Source: Spirochaetia bacterium
GTDB taxonomy: Bacteria; Spirochaetota; Spirochaetia; PWKH01
Length of the DNA stretch: 35,090 nt
Assembly (NCBI GenBank): GCA_007116075.1
Contig: SKJE01000024.1
Location: 1 to 35,090, forward strand
Direction: 5' to 3'
The notes below the pieces were generated by a model. The model was given only the letters and a program-made list of their open reading frames with translations, had not been told where the DNA came from and ran no database searches. Every line of letters starts with the position of its first letter. Within the stretch, counting starts at the first letter, position 1. The position numbers and the translations under genes were made by a program. Shown here in pieces: positions 17,493 through 29,084 of the stretch.

Positions 17493-19181
17493 ATGAATGA
17501 CATCACCATTACCCTGCAGCCGGGACCGGCAATACATATTCCCTTCGGTACGAGGGCGTCCCATGTCCTGAGGGAATATGCCCCCTATTCGATTGACCAG
17601 ACCACCTACGAAGAAAATCCGGTGATTGCAATCACCATCAACAATGAGCTTTCCAGTTTCTCAACTCCTTTGGAAATCTCTTCGGTGATACAGCCGATAC
17701 ATCTGTTCAGCGAACTCGGACGACGAATTTATCGCCACTCCATCTGTTATCTCCTTACCATGGCCGCCCGGCAGGAATACCCTGACAAGCATCTGGTGAT
17801 CGGTCACGCCCTGGGCGACGGATACTACTATACCTTCCACGATGAAACACCCGTGACTGGGGAGATGGTCTCAAGGCTGAAAGGATCCATGCGCGCAATC
17901 ATAGCCCGGGAGCTTCCCATCAGGCGGGAGTATTATCCCTACCATGAAGCTGTGGAGCTATTGACCTCCCATCGACTGGAGGAGGCTGCAGCCCTGCTGA
18001 GATTCACCAATAAGCCGAAAATCCCTCTCTATGTCTGCGGGGAGTACCTGAATATTTCCTATGAACCCCTCCTGGATAACACCCGTCTTCTCGAGCTATT
18101 TGAGCTCCAGGCCTACGGCTCTTCAGGTATGCTGCTGCGCTATCCCCGGCAGAACGTGATCAGGGAGATTGCTCCCTTCAAGGATAACCCGGCGCTTTTC
18201 TCTATTTTCAAGGAATACAAGCAGTGGGGGCTTATTCTGGGCGTACATAATGCAGGAAGGCTCTCCTCCCTGATCGAGTCACGCCGGATAAAGCCGTTTA
18301 TTCACGTGTCGGAATCGCTCCATGATAAAAAAATCTCACGAATCGCCGATGATATCTATGCCAAGAAACAGGACATCAAGGCGGTTTTCGTTGCAGGCCC
18401 CTCCTCCTCAGGAAAGACCACCTTTACGAAAAAGCTCGGTGTACAGCTGAAGGTCCTGGGATTTGAACCGATTATGATTTCCCTGGATGACTACTATCTG
18501 CCAAAAGATGAGGTTCCCCTGGACCGGGACGGCAAACTTGATCTTGAAGCCCTGCACTCACTGGATGTGGAGATGCTCAACCGGGATCTAGTCAGGCTCT
18601 TTGCCGGAGAAGAGGTGATGGTACCCCAGTACGATTTCACTATCGGAAACCGGAAACCTTCAGGCAAACCCCTTCGTTTGAGCAGTTCATCCATCCTGAT
18701 CATGGAGGGAATTCACGGGCTCAATCCGAAACTCACCCCGCTTGTATCCCGGGAGCAGAAGTACCAGGTCTACATATCCGCCCTGACCCAACTCAACCTC
18801 GATGACCATAACAGGATATCCACAACAGATAACCGGTTAATCCGGAGAATGGTGCGGGACCACCAGTTCAGAGGGACTAACCCACGGAAAACCCTGGACA
18901 TGTGGAACTCGGTGCATCGGGGTGAAAAGCGCTACATTTTTCCCTACCAGAATCTTGCCGACGGGGTGTTCAACTCAGCCCTTGATTATGAGTTGTCGGT
19001 GCTCAAGCCCTATGCCGAGCCCCTGCTGAAGACCGTCAAGCCGGAACATCCGGAGTACACCCAGGCGAGAAGACTTCTGGCATTCCTGGAGCATTTCTAC
19101 CCGATACCCTCTCACTTGGTGCCGCCCCACTCCATTCTCAGGGAGTTTATTGGTGACAGCGCTTACCATGAGGAGTATTAG
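17493..19181 (+). CDS. Nucleoside (uridine) kinase with N-terminal TGS/tRNA-SAD-like region and C-terminal PRK/P-loop kinase
   Basis: Walker A VAGPSSSGKTTFTKKL; YDFTIGNR; SAD-like HLVIGHALGDGYYYTF; SD GAGGAGG before the ATG. Confidence 0.88.
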   Translation: MNDITITLQPGPAIHIPFGTRASHVLREYAPYSIDQTTYEENPVIAITINNELSSFSTPLEISSVIQPIHLFSELGRRIYRHSICYLLTMAARQEYPDKHLVIGHALGDGYYYTFHDETPVTGEMVSRLKGSMRAIIARELPIRREYYPYHEAVELLTSHRLEEAAALLRFTNKPKIPLYVCGEYLNISYEPLLDNTRLLELFELQAYGSSGMLLRYPRQNVIREIAPFKDNPALFSIFKEYKQWGLILGVHNAGRLSSLIESRRIKPFIHVSESLHDKKISRIADDIYAKKQDIKAVFVAGPSSSGKTTFTKKLGVQLKVLGFEPIMISLDDYYLPKDEVPLDRDGKLDLEALHSLDVEMLNRDLVRLFAGEEVMVPQYDFTIGNRKPSGKPLRLSSSSILIMEGIHGLNPKLTPLVSREQKYQVYISALTQLNLDDHNRISTTDNRLIRRMVRDHQFRGTNPRKTLDMWNSVHRGEKRYIFPYQNLADGVFNSALDYELSVLKPYAEPLLKTVKPEHPEYTQARRLLAFLEHFYPIPSHLVPPHSILREFIGDSAYHEEY

Positions 19182-19871
19182 CCCATGAACCAATTCGAGT
19201 GGGAATCTCAAGAGCCTGCCCCAGCATCCTGGAAAACTGCTGTCGGGACACGTGTTCTGAGCCCATTCGTTCAAGGTGGGGTGTATACAGCTGACAGTCT
19301 ATGAAGTGAAATCCCCATTCCTTAAGGCAGTCATGCAGGGCATAGAGACAGAGCTTAGATGCATCGGCTTCCCGGGAAAACATGGACTCCCCGAAAAAGG
19401 CACCCCCCAGGGAAACTCCATAGAGCCCTCCCAGAAGCCTGCCCTCCCGATAGCATGCAGCACTATGGGCATAGCCGAGCCGGTGGAGGGTGCTGTAGGC
19501 ATCAATCATCTCTTCATGGATCCAGGTTCCCTCCTGCCCGTCCCTTGGAATCGAAGCACAAGCGGAGATTACTGCAGGGAAATCATGGTCAAAAAGGATA
19601 GTACCGTCAAAGTTTCTCCGCAGGCGTTTCATCCTCCGTGGGATATGTATTGACCCCACGGGGATAACCATGCGCTGGAGGGGATTCCACCAGAGCAGCG
19701 GATCTTCCTCATTGTACCAGGGAAACAGTCCCTGTTCGTATGCGCTGAGCAGCATACCGGGGGAGAGATTTCCCCCCACAGCTGCTATTTCCTGTCCCTT
19801 TGGGGGATCAGGAAAGGTGATACGGTGTCTTTCATCAAGCCATGAAAGCCCATCAAGCCACACCATAGAGA

Positions 19872-19875
<4 letters not shown>
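19147..19875 (-). CDS. aat: Leucyl/phenylalanyl-tRNA--protein transferase
   Basis: AAVGGNLSPGMLLSAYEQGLFPWYNEEDPLLWWNPLQRMVI and GGLYGVSLGGAFFGESMFS are diagnostic Aat motifs. Confidence 0.96.
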
Positions 19876-22181
<2,306 letters not shown>

Positions 22182-22302
22182 GCTCCTCTACTCTAATCTA
22201 CTGCAAACCATGCCAGCAAGCAACCTGCTTACATGACAATATACAATGGGGAAATTACACATCATGTGTCCCTGAAAAGATAACAATCGGTATCGTGAAA
22301 GG

Positions 22303-22635
22303 TTAAGCTTTTTCAAGGATGCATTTCAGGGGAAAACTCTCCCGGAATGCAAGATGGAGCACCCGATCAGCCTTGGTGCGGGCAATGTCCCGTGGATAGG
22401 TTCCAGCAACACCCCGACCCTTGCGGTGCACCTCCATCATAATTTCCATCGCCTCTGCAGAGCTTCGATGGAAGACCTTTTCAATAACCTTCTGGACAAA
22501 CTCCATGGTGGTGTAGTCATCATTGAGCAGCACCACATGATACATAGAGGGGTAATTCACTTCTGTGTCCTGCTCAACCTGCGCATCCTGGGATGTATTG
22601 GCTGCTCTTTTTTCATCCATGGAATTCTCCTCCAC
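22303..22635 (-). CDS. clpS: ATP-dependent Clp protease adaptor ClpS
   Basis: YHVVLLNDDYTTMEFVQKVIEKVFHRSSAEAMEIMMEVHRKGRGVAGTYPRDIA. Confidence 0.95.
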   Translation of the reverse strand: MEENSMDEKRAANTSQDAQVEQDTEVNYPSMYHVVLLNDDYTTMEFVQKVIEKVFHRSSAEAMEIMMEVHRKGRGVAGTYPRDIARTKADRVLHLAFRESFPLKCILEKA

Positions 22636-23247
22636 CTATTTGCCGTATATATGGAGAAAATCATGCAGCATCTGATCAGCCTGATCCTTGCATCCGCCGC
22701 ATACCGTTCCAAGTCCGGTGAGCTCCTGCAGCTGTCCAAGGGTGGTCACACTGCCATCCCGTACCAGCTCTTCAATCTGCTGGTCGGTGATACCCTTGCA
22801 TTCGCAGACAATCTTGGCAGTCTGTCTTTTATAGGGATTATCCCGTCCCTGCCGTTCAAGATAGTCATCCACCGCCGCCCGGAGGGCCTTATCGCCAAGG
22901 ACTGAACAGTGAAACTTATGTTCCGGCAGTCCTCCAAGTTCCGATGTGATCATCTGGGGAGTAAGGGAGTAGGCCTCCTCCAGACTCATCCCCTTCACCA
23001 TCTCACTCATCATGGAGGTACTGGCGATGGCGCTTGCGCAGCCGTAGGTCCTCCACTTGATGTCGGCAATCCGGTCATTCTCGACCTTGATTGCCACCAG
23101 CATCTGGTCTCCGCAGGCCATGCTGCCTACCAGACCTTTACCGTCTTCCTGGTAGTCATCATCTTCGAGGATGTTCTTCGGATTCATGAAATGATCCTTC
23201 ACTTTCTCCGTATAGACCCAGTTGAAAATTGTCTGTTTATCACTCAT
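22636..23247 (-). CDS. NifU-like Fe-S scaffold: IscU-type domain + BFD-like [2Fe-2S] domain
   Basis: Scaffold Cys in GSMACGDQ, YGCASAIASTSMMSE, HKFHCSVLG; C-terminal VCECKGIT...TVCGGCKDQ (CxC...CxxC). Confidence 0.92.
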   Translation of the reverse strand: MSDKQTIFNWVYTEKVKDHFMNPKNILEDDDYQEDGKGLVGSMACGDQMLVAIKVENDRIADIKWRTYGCASAIASTSMMSEMVKGMSLEEAYSLTPQMITSELGGLPEHKFHCSVLGDKALRAAVDDYLERQGRDNPYKRQTAKIVCECKGITDQQIEELVRDGSVTTLGQLQELTGLGTVCGGCKDQADQMLHDFLHIYGK

Positions 23248-24404
23248 AGCGTTGACATCCTCCGAAGCCGTTCAATAATAGGCGGCAATTTCTCAATAAC
23301 ATACTCCACATCCTCCTCGGTGGTATACCTCCCGAGGCTGAAGCGAATTGATCCATGGGCCAGTTCCGCCCCGACTCCCGTCTCCATGAGCACGTAGGAT
23401 GGTTCAAGTGACCCGGTAGCACAGGCCGATCCGGTGGAGACCTGAATCCCCTCCATATCGAGGTAGAGCAGGATGCTCTCCCCCTCAGCTCCGTAGAAGG
23501 AGATATTGGTAGTTCCCGCAACACGGTCGGTGGGATGTCCGTTTACCCTTATACGATCTACTCGATCTTTGATGCCCTGCTCCAGGCGGTCACGCAGCCG
23601 GGCAATCCGCTGGGTTTCAGCCCTGCCTTCCCTGCAGACCATCTCGGATGCGGCTCCCATGGCCATGATACCGGTGGTGTTGTAGGTTCCCGCCCGGCGT
23701 GCATCCTCCTGGTGTCCTCCCAGCAGAAAGGGTCCGAAGGGAGCTCCCTCCCTGATGTAGAGGGCTCCAATTCCCTTCGGTGCATAGATCTTATGCCCCG
23801 AGAGACTCAAATAGTCAACACCCCATTTCCTGACATCAATCTCAATCTTGCCTGCGGCCTGAACCGCATCGGTATGCATAAGTGCACCGGCATCATGGAC
23901 CATGGTGCTGATGCCTGCAATATCCTGAATAGTACCAATTTCGTTGTTCGCTGCCATCACCGATACCAGCGCCGTTTTCTCATCCAGGGCTTTTTTTAAC
24001 TCTCCCATGCGAATTTTACCAAGCTCATCAACACCGATGCGCACCACCTCAATACCCCTCTGGGTAAGCATCTCGTCCAGCTCATAGATGCTGGGGTGCT
24101 CGATAACGGTACTGATAAACTTATTACGTCCTCCATCGGTTACCTTGGGAAGAAACAGGAGGTTGATTACCGTATTATTCGATTCAGACCCGCATCCGGT
24201 AAAAACTATCTCCCGGGGCTGGGCCTGGATCATATCTGCAGTCAATGCCCGGGCACGTTCAATCTCCCGGTGAGCATCCCGGCCCAAAGTATGCATACTC
24301 GAAGGGTTCCCATAGAGATCCAGGGAATCAGTAACCACCTTGGCTACTCTGGGGTCCACCGGGGTCGTTGCATTGTTATCCATATATACTGTGCGTATTG
24401 CCAT
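23244..24404 (-). CDS. nifS: Cysteine desulfurase NifS/IscS
   Basis: YMDNNATTPVDPRV, SLSGHKIYAPKGIGALY (PLP Lys), STGSACATGSLEPSYVL (catalytic Cys). Confidence 0.96.
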   Translation of the reverse strand: MAIRTVYMDNNATTPVDPRVAKVVTDSLDLYGNPSSMHTLGRDAHREIERARALTADMIQAQPREIVFTGCGSESNNTVINLLFLPKVTDGGRNKFISTVIEHPSIYELDEMLTQRGIEVVRIGVDELGKIRMGELKKALDEKTALVSVMAANNEIGTIQDIAGISTMVHDAGALMHTDAVQAAGKIEIDVRKWGVDYLSLSGHKIYAPKGIGALYIREGAPFGPFLLGGHQEDARRAGTYNTTGIMAMGAASEMVCREGRAETQRIARLRDRLEQGIKDRVDRIRVNGHPTDRVAGTTNISFYGAEGESILLYLDMEGIQVSTGSACATGSLEPSYVLMETGVGAELAHGSIRFSLGRYTTEEDVEYVIEKLPPIIERLRRMSTL

Positions 24405-24528
24405 ATTACTCCTCTATCATTCAGATACAAAAGTAACGATTTACCCCTCTCTTCGTCAAGATTTGTTGATCACCGAAGCAATATATCTCAGGTGGAACGT
24501 TCTGATGCAGAGTAATGACTGGACGAAA

Positions 24529-24846
24529 TCACACCACCGTATCCCCTGGGGTAATTCCATTAAACTCTGTCGGGAGTCTCCGGGCGAACCTGATACGGTG
24601 ACGCCGGGCCCACTGGACATACCCGCAGGAGTCCGGCAGATAGGATGCAAACATCGCCTTGAGGATGGTCATCTTCCGGCAGTCCCTGTTTTCCCGGAAT
24701 CGTTCAGTATAGATTCGGCAGGTCATGGTCTGCTCATCAAGGCACCTGCAGGGGGCATCCAGATGATACATCAGGCGGTTTGTTTCCAGGGTCTTCTCAT
24801 AACAGCACAGCCCGCAGCGAGCACACAACTCTTCCCATCGCTTCAT
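24529..24846 (-). CDS. YkgJ/YcgN-type cysteine-cluster protein
   Basis: CARCGLCCYE (CxxCxxCC), CRCLDEQTMTCRIYTERFRENRDC. Confidence 0.77.
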   Translation of the reverse strand: MKRWEELCARCGLCCYEKTLETNRLMYHLDAPCRCLDEQTMTCRIYTERFRENRDCRKMTILKAMFASYLPDSCGYVQWARRHRIRFARRLPTEFNGITPGDTVV

Positions 24847-25601
24847 AGCTCCTGCTCCAACCGGGGAAAGAGTTCTTCCGAAAGCTTCATCCCCTCACGA
24901 TCACAACGGGGCTGTACTTCAAGAGGAGTAATTGATGCCTTTCCCTGCCGTAATGCTTCAACGTCGGAATCTGGCCGGGGTGTATCAATTGACTCTTCAC
25001 GGAATTCAGAGAGAAAGTAGAAGGATTCCTGGTCATTACGGTAGTATGGATCAATCTGGTTTCCTCCTCGCTTGAGACAGGGAACTGTGGTCACCATCCC
25101 ATCCTCGAGGCGGTAGCCGTCGGGAACATTGATATTAATGACCCGTTTCGCCTCCGAAAGTAATATCAGCTGTTCCAGCCGGGAGGCCACCAGCTGAGCC
25201 GCTGTTTCATAGGCCGGCTCAGCAGCCCCGGAGGAGATAGCCACACCGGGAATTCCCTGGAGCACCGCCTGGCGGGCGGCCGCAACGGTACCGGAGTAGA
25301 GAATGTCCGTACCGATATTCTCCCCCCGATTTATGCCGGAGACCACCAGGTCAAACCGGACATCCAGCGCTCCGTGACAGCTGTAGAGCACACAGTCAGC
25401 GGGGGTTCCGCTGCAGGCGTACCTTCTTCTGCTGATACGGTGAAACTTCACCGGTTCACGAAAGGTGATCCCGTGGGAGACCGCACTGCGCTCCCGGTCA
25501 GGGGCCACCATCCAGACCTCATGATTCCGGGCTAGTTCCCGGGCAAGAACAGCAATTCCCTCACTGGAAATCCCGTCGTCGTTCGTGATGAGTATATTCA
25601 T
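24843..25601 (-). CDS. surE: 5'/3'-nucleotidase SurE
   Basis: MNILITNDDGISSEGI, APDRERSAVSHGIT, VSGINRGENIGTDILYSGTVAAAR. Confidence 0.97.
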   Translation of the reverse strand: MNILITNDDGISSEGIAVLARELARNHEVWMVAPDRERSAVSHGITFREPVKFHRISRRRYACSGTPADCVLYSCHGALDVRFDLVVSGINRGENIGTDILYSGTVAAARQAVLQGIPGVAISSGAAEPAYETAAQLVASRLEQLILLSEAKRVININVPDGYRLEDGMVTTVPCLKRGGNQIDPYYRNDQESFYFLSEFREESIDTPRPDSDVEALRQGKASITPLEVQPRCDREGMKLSEELFPRLEQEL

Positions 25602-25613
25602 AGCTGGTATCGC

Positions 25614-26753
25614 TTATGTTCCTGTTCCCACGGCGGGGTAGAACTCAAAACACTCGGGACGAAACCCGAAGATGTGCTCATAGTCACCCAGCCGCTGTTT
25701 GTATGGCTCCAGAGCGTTGGGTTCCAGCAGGGTAAGGGTGCATCCCCCGAAGCCCTCTCCGATCAATTTAGATCCGTAGCAGCCGGTCAGTTCAACCGCC
25801 CGCTTGGTCAGCCAGTCTATCTCCGGACAGGAGACCTCAAATTTATCTCTGAGGCTTTCCTGGGACCGGTTCATAATTTTTCCAAATCCGTGCATATCGC
25901 GCACATCGAGCGCCTTTACCGCATCCAGCACTCTACGGCTCTCTTCAAGCACGTAGATGCAGAACCGCTTGCGCTCCTCCGGCAGGGAACTGGTCAGGGT
26001 CTTTACATCCTGTTCAGTGAGATCCCGGAACATACCGTTGGGCTGGTTACCCTTGAGCATTTCCAAGGCTGCCAGACTCTCCTCCTCCCGATAGAGAATA
26101 TCCTCTCGTATGGGAAAGGGGGGAATATTACTGTTTGTGACATACAGGGATGCGTTTTTCGGCTTATAGTTCACAGGGGTATATACCAGCGAGTGAAGGT
26201 CAAAGAGCAGCAGACTACCCTGCTGTGCATAGAGCATGCTCATGATATCAACAAGTCGTGCTTTGGACTGGAGAAAGGAGGTTTCTGCAAAATAGATTGC
26301 CTGAATCAGCTGATTGTCCGCAATCTCCAGCTGCAGCAGCTGTTTCACCGCAAGGGCAGTTGCTACACAGATTGCCGTTGATGACTTGAGACCCACCTTC
26401 TGTGGAATAGTCCCGGACACGGTCAGATTAAGGCCCTTGAACTCATAGTTCCGGCGGTATATCTCGTAGAGGACCCCCTTCATATAGTTCGCCCATCTGT
26501 CTTCCCTGCGATATTTCAGGTTCGGAATGGTGGTCCGCTTACGTTCCCCCAAATCCGCGGCATAGAAGCGTAATGAGTTATCCCTTCTTTTTGACACTGC
26601 TACCGTAATATGTCTGTCCAGAGCTCCTGTCAGTGCATATCCGTCACACAGGTCCGTGTACTCCCCCAGCAAAGTTATTATCCCAGGTGCTGATACAACA
26701 GCCTCTGGGAATTCTTTATATTCAGCTGTATGGAAGTCCCGTATATCCGCCAT
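25614..26753 (-). CDS. Galactokinase-family GHMP kinase (divergent)
   Basis: APGIITLLGEYTD, GLKSSTAICVATALAV and IGEGFGGCTLTLL match the three GHMP/GalK motifs, with substitutions. Confidence 0.83.
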   Translation of the reverse strand: MADIRDFHTAEYKEFPEAVVSAPGIITLLGEYTDLCDGYALTGALDRHITVAVSKRRDNSLRFYAADLGERKRTTIPNLKYRREDRWANYMKGVLYEIYRRNYEFKGLNLTVSGTIPQKVGLKSSTAICVATALAVKQLLQLEIADNQLIQAIYFAETSFLQSKARLVDIMSMLYAQQGSLLLFDLHSLVYTPVNYKPKNASLYVTNSNIPPFPIREDILYREEESLAALEMLKGNQPNGMFRDLTEQDVKTLTSSLPEERKRFCIYVLEESRRVLDAVKALDVRDMHGFGKIMNRSQESLRDKFEVSCPEIDWLTKRAVELTGCYGSKLIGEGFGGCTLTLLEPNALEPYKQRLGDYEHIFGFRPECFEFYPAVGTGT

Positions 26754-26772
26754 CTATCCTATACCCCTTTAC

Positions 26773-26801
26773 ATTTTATGGTATAAGAACATAATATGCA
26801 A
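26773..26801 (-). promoter_or_regulatory. Candidate promoter for the galK-like/surE/YkgJ unit
   Basis: Minus strand TTGCAT (26796..26801), 17 nt, TAAAAT (26773..26778), immediately after the rpmE terminator. Confidence 0.4.
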
Positions 26802-26803
26802 CA

Positions 26804-26832
26804 TAAAAAGAGAGCCGTCACCGACGGCTCTT
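26804..26832 (-). terminator. Rho-independent terminator downstream of rpmE
   Basis: Perfect 9 bp stem AGAGCCGTC/GACGGCTCT (26811..26819 / 26823..26831), 3 nt loop, followed on the minus strand by CTTTTT. Confidence 0.82.
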
Positions 26833-26883
26833 ATACATGGTGTAATATGCTGCATTGAGACCCATGCGAAGGCAGGATCGACA

Positions 26884-27087
26884 CTATTCCTTGATACCGT
26901 ATTTTCTCTTAAACCGCTCAACTCGTCCTGCAGTGTCCACAAGCTTCTGCTTACCCGTATAGAAGGGATGGCAGCTGGAGCAAATTTCTGTCTCAATACT
27001 CTTCGCTGTGGAGCGAGTCTCAATCACATTGCCGCATGCACAAGTGACTGAAGTCATCTCATACTTTGGATGTATACCGTTCTTCAT
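26884..27087 (-). CDS. rpmE: 50S ribosomal protein L31
   Basis: [64 protein letters not shown]; Zn-type CxC...CxxC; GGAGGAAG SD. Confidence 0.97.
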   Translation of the reverse strand: MKNGIHPKYEMTSVTCACGNVIETRSTAKSIETEICSSCHPFYTGKQKLVDTAGRVERFKRKYGIKE

Positions 27088-27172
27088 GGTTCTTCCTCCG
27101 ATTCGTGTGCTCAATATAGACAAATTTTCTGATTCAGTCCAGTAGACCTATACAGAAAACGGGGTCTCTCAC

Positions 27173-28816
27173 TTATCCTGCGGTATTCATAGACCGCAGG
27201 AAGGTCTCATTATTTTTTGTTTTTTGGAATTTGTCAATGAGTAATTCCGTTAATTCTATATCTTCCATAGGGTTCAGGGCATTACGCAGGATCCAGAGCT
27301 TGCTGATTTCAAACTCAGTGAGCAGAAGATCCTCCCGCCGTGTGCCGGAACGTTTAATATTGATCGCCGGATAGATCCGTCGTTCAGCCATTTTCCGGTC
27401 GAGCACGATTTCGTTGTTACCGGTACCCTTGAATTCCTCAAAGATCACCTCATCCATTCTTGAACCGGTCTCGATCAGTGCTGTTGCAATAATCGTGAGG
27501 CTCCCTCCCTGTTCAATGTTCCTGGCAGCTCCGAAGAACCGTTTCGGTTTATGGAGTGCATTTGAGTCCACCCCACCGGAGAGAATCTTACCGCTGGTGG
27601 GAACAGTCTGGTTATAGGCACGGGCGAGCCTTGTTATAGAGTCCAGCAGGATCACCACATCCTTTCGGTGTTCAACAAGCCGCTTTGCCTTCTCGATGAC
27701 CATCTCCGTAACCTGTACATGGCGGGATGCCTGTTCATCAAAGGTTGATGCGACCACCTCACCCTGGACATTACGTTTCATGTCGGTAACCTCTTCAGGC
27801 CGCTCGTCTATAAGCAGTACAATGAGGGTAACCTCCGGATGATTCTCTGTGATGGAATTCGCAATCTTCTGCAGGATCATGGTCTTACCGGTTCTGGGGG
27901 GAGAAACGATCAGCGCCCGCTGCCCCTTACCGATAGGACAGAAGAGGTTGATCATCCTGGTGGAGACGTCCTCATTCTCGGACTCAAGATTGAGCCTTTC
28001 ATCTGGATAAAGGGGTGTCAGGCTGTCAAAGGCAATTCTGGTCTGCGCAGCCTGGGGATCATCAAAGTTCACCTGCTCCACCCTGAGCATGGCAAAAAAC
28101 CGCTCGCTATCCTTAGGCGGACGGATCTGCCCGGATACTGTGTCACCCGTCTTCAGGTTGAACAGCCTGATCTGGGAAGGCGAAATATAGATATCGTCGG
28201 GTCCCGGCAGATAACTGTTTTGGGGCGAGCGTAGAAATCCGTATCCGTCGGGCAGAATTTCCAGGGATCCATAGGCAAAGATATTTCCCCCTGCCATGGT
28301 ATGCGCCTTGAGAATGCAGAAGATGACCTCCTGCTTCTTCATGGTCATCAACGAATCCTTGGAAACCCCAAGCTCTGCGGCAAATTCACGCAGCTGGGGA
28401 ACATTCATCAGGGTCAGATCATTGATGCTCAACCGCTCACCCTGTTGGCTTACGGGAGGCTCAATATCGATGCTGTCGTCCACCATGGGAAAGCTCATTG
28501 GTTTCTGGTTATTTCGATTCTGCTGTTTCCCATTTCTGTTGTTCTGTCCCTTACTGTGATTTTTCTTCGGATCCGGGGGAGTATTCCTATGGACAGGTTC
28601 ATCCTGATCAGCGGACTGCTCCGGCTGCTCATCGGTCTCCTCAGATCTCGCCTTACGCTTCCGAGGCCGTTTTTTTGCTACTACCCGCCGTTTAGGCTGA
28701 TTATCTGAGGCATCCTCGCCGTTGGATGGTTCCTGCATATCCTGCTCAGATTCATCCCGTGGGGTGATTTCATCCTGGGCATCAATCTCTTCAATTGTTT
28801 TTGAATTTGTTTTCAT
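27173..28816 (-). CDS. rho: Transcription termination factor Rho
   Basis: Rho_N ([21 protein letters not shown]), RNA-binding CSD, Walker [15 protein letters not shown], ...[30 protein letters not shown]. Start placed at internal ATG 28816. Confidence 0.97.
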   Translation of the reverse strand: MKTNSKTIEEIDAQDEITPRDESEQDMQEPSNGEDASDNQPKRRVVAKKRPRKRKARSEETDEQPEQSADQDEPVHRNTPPDPKKNHSKGQNNRNGKQQNRNNQKPMSFPMVDDSIDIEPPVSQQGERLSINDLTLMNVPQLREFAAELGVSKDSLMTMKKQEVIFCILKAHTMAGGNIFAYGSLEILPDGYGFLRSPQNSYLPGPDDIYISPSQIRLFNLKTGDTVSGQIRPPKDSERFFAMLRVEQVNFDDPQAAQTRIAFDSLTPLYPDERLNLESENEDVSTRMINLFCPIGKGQRALIVSPPRTGKTMILQKIANSITENHPEVTLIVLLIDERPEEVTDMKRNVQGEVVASTFDEQASRHVQVTEMVIEKAKRLVEHRKDVVILLDSITRLARAYNQTVPTSGKILSGGVDSNALHKPKRFFGAARNIEQGGSLTIIATALIETGSRMDEVIFEEFKGTGNNEIVLDRKMAERRIYPAINIKRSGTRREDLLLTEFEISKLWILRNALNPMEDIELTELLIDKFQKTKNNETFLRSMNTAG

Positions 28817-28932
28817 GGTATGTTCCTTATTTCTCTGCAACAGTCCCCCGCTCCACCGGGTTTCCATTTCCGACAGAAGCCTTCATTTGTCTGGGACGGT
28901 CTGGTTGACATGGGGACCTTCTGCCGGTGCAC

Positions 28933-28938
28933 ATTATA
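28933..28938 (-). promoter_or_regulatory. Candidate -10 element for rho (about 110 nt leader)
   Basis: Perfect TATAAT on the minus strand; no convincing -35. Confidence 0.3.
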
Positions 28939-29084
28939 CTATCCTTCAACATTTCTTGTTCTGATTTCAATTGTTCCGATAAGTTTAAAAGATCAAATTC
29001 CTGGTCTTTAAGGCAACTACACTGCTGCTGATCCGACCGAGTTACCTTCTATGTTCAATGAATGATAGTTTATTCAAGATTACC

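Noticed and set aside
28985-29020. Imperfect inverted repeat TTTAAAAGATC...GTCTTTAAGG downstream of cinA as a terminator
   Set aside because: AT-rich imperfect stem without a clear U-tract; too weak to call.
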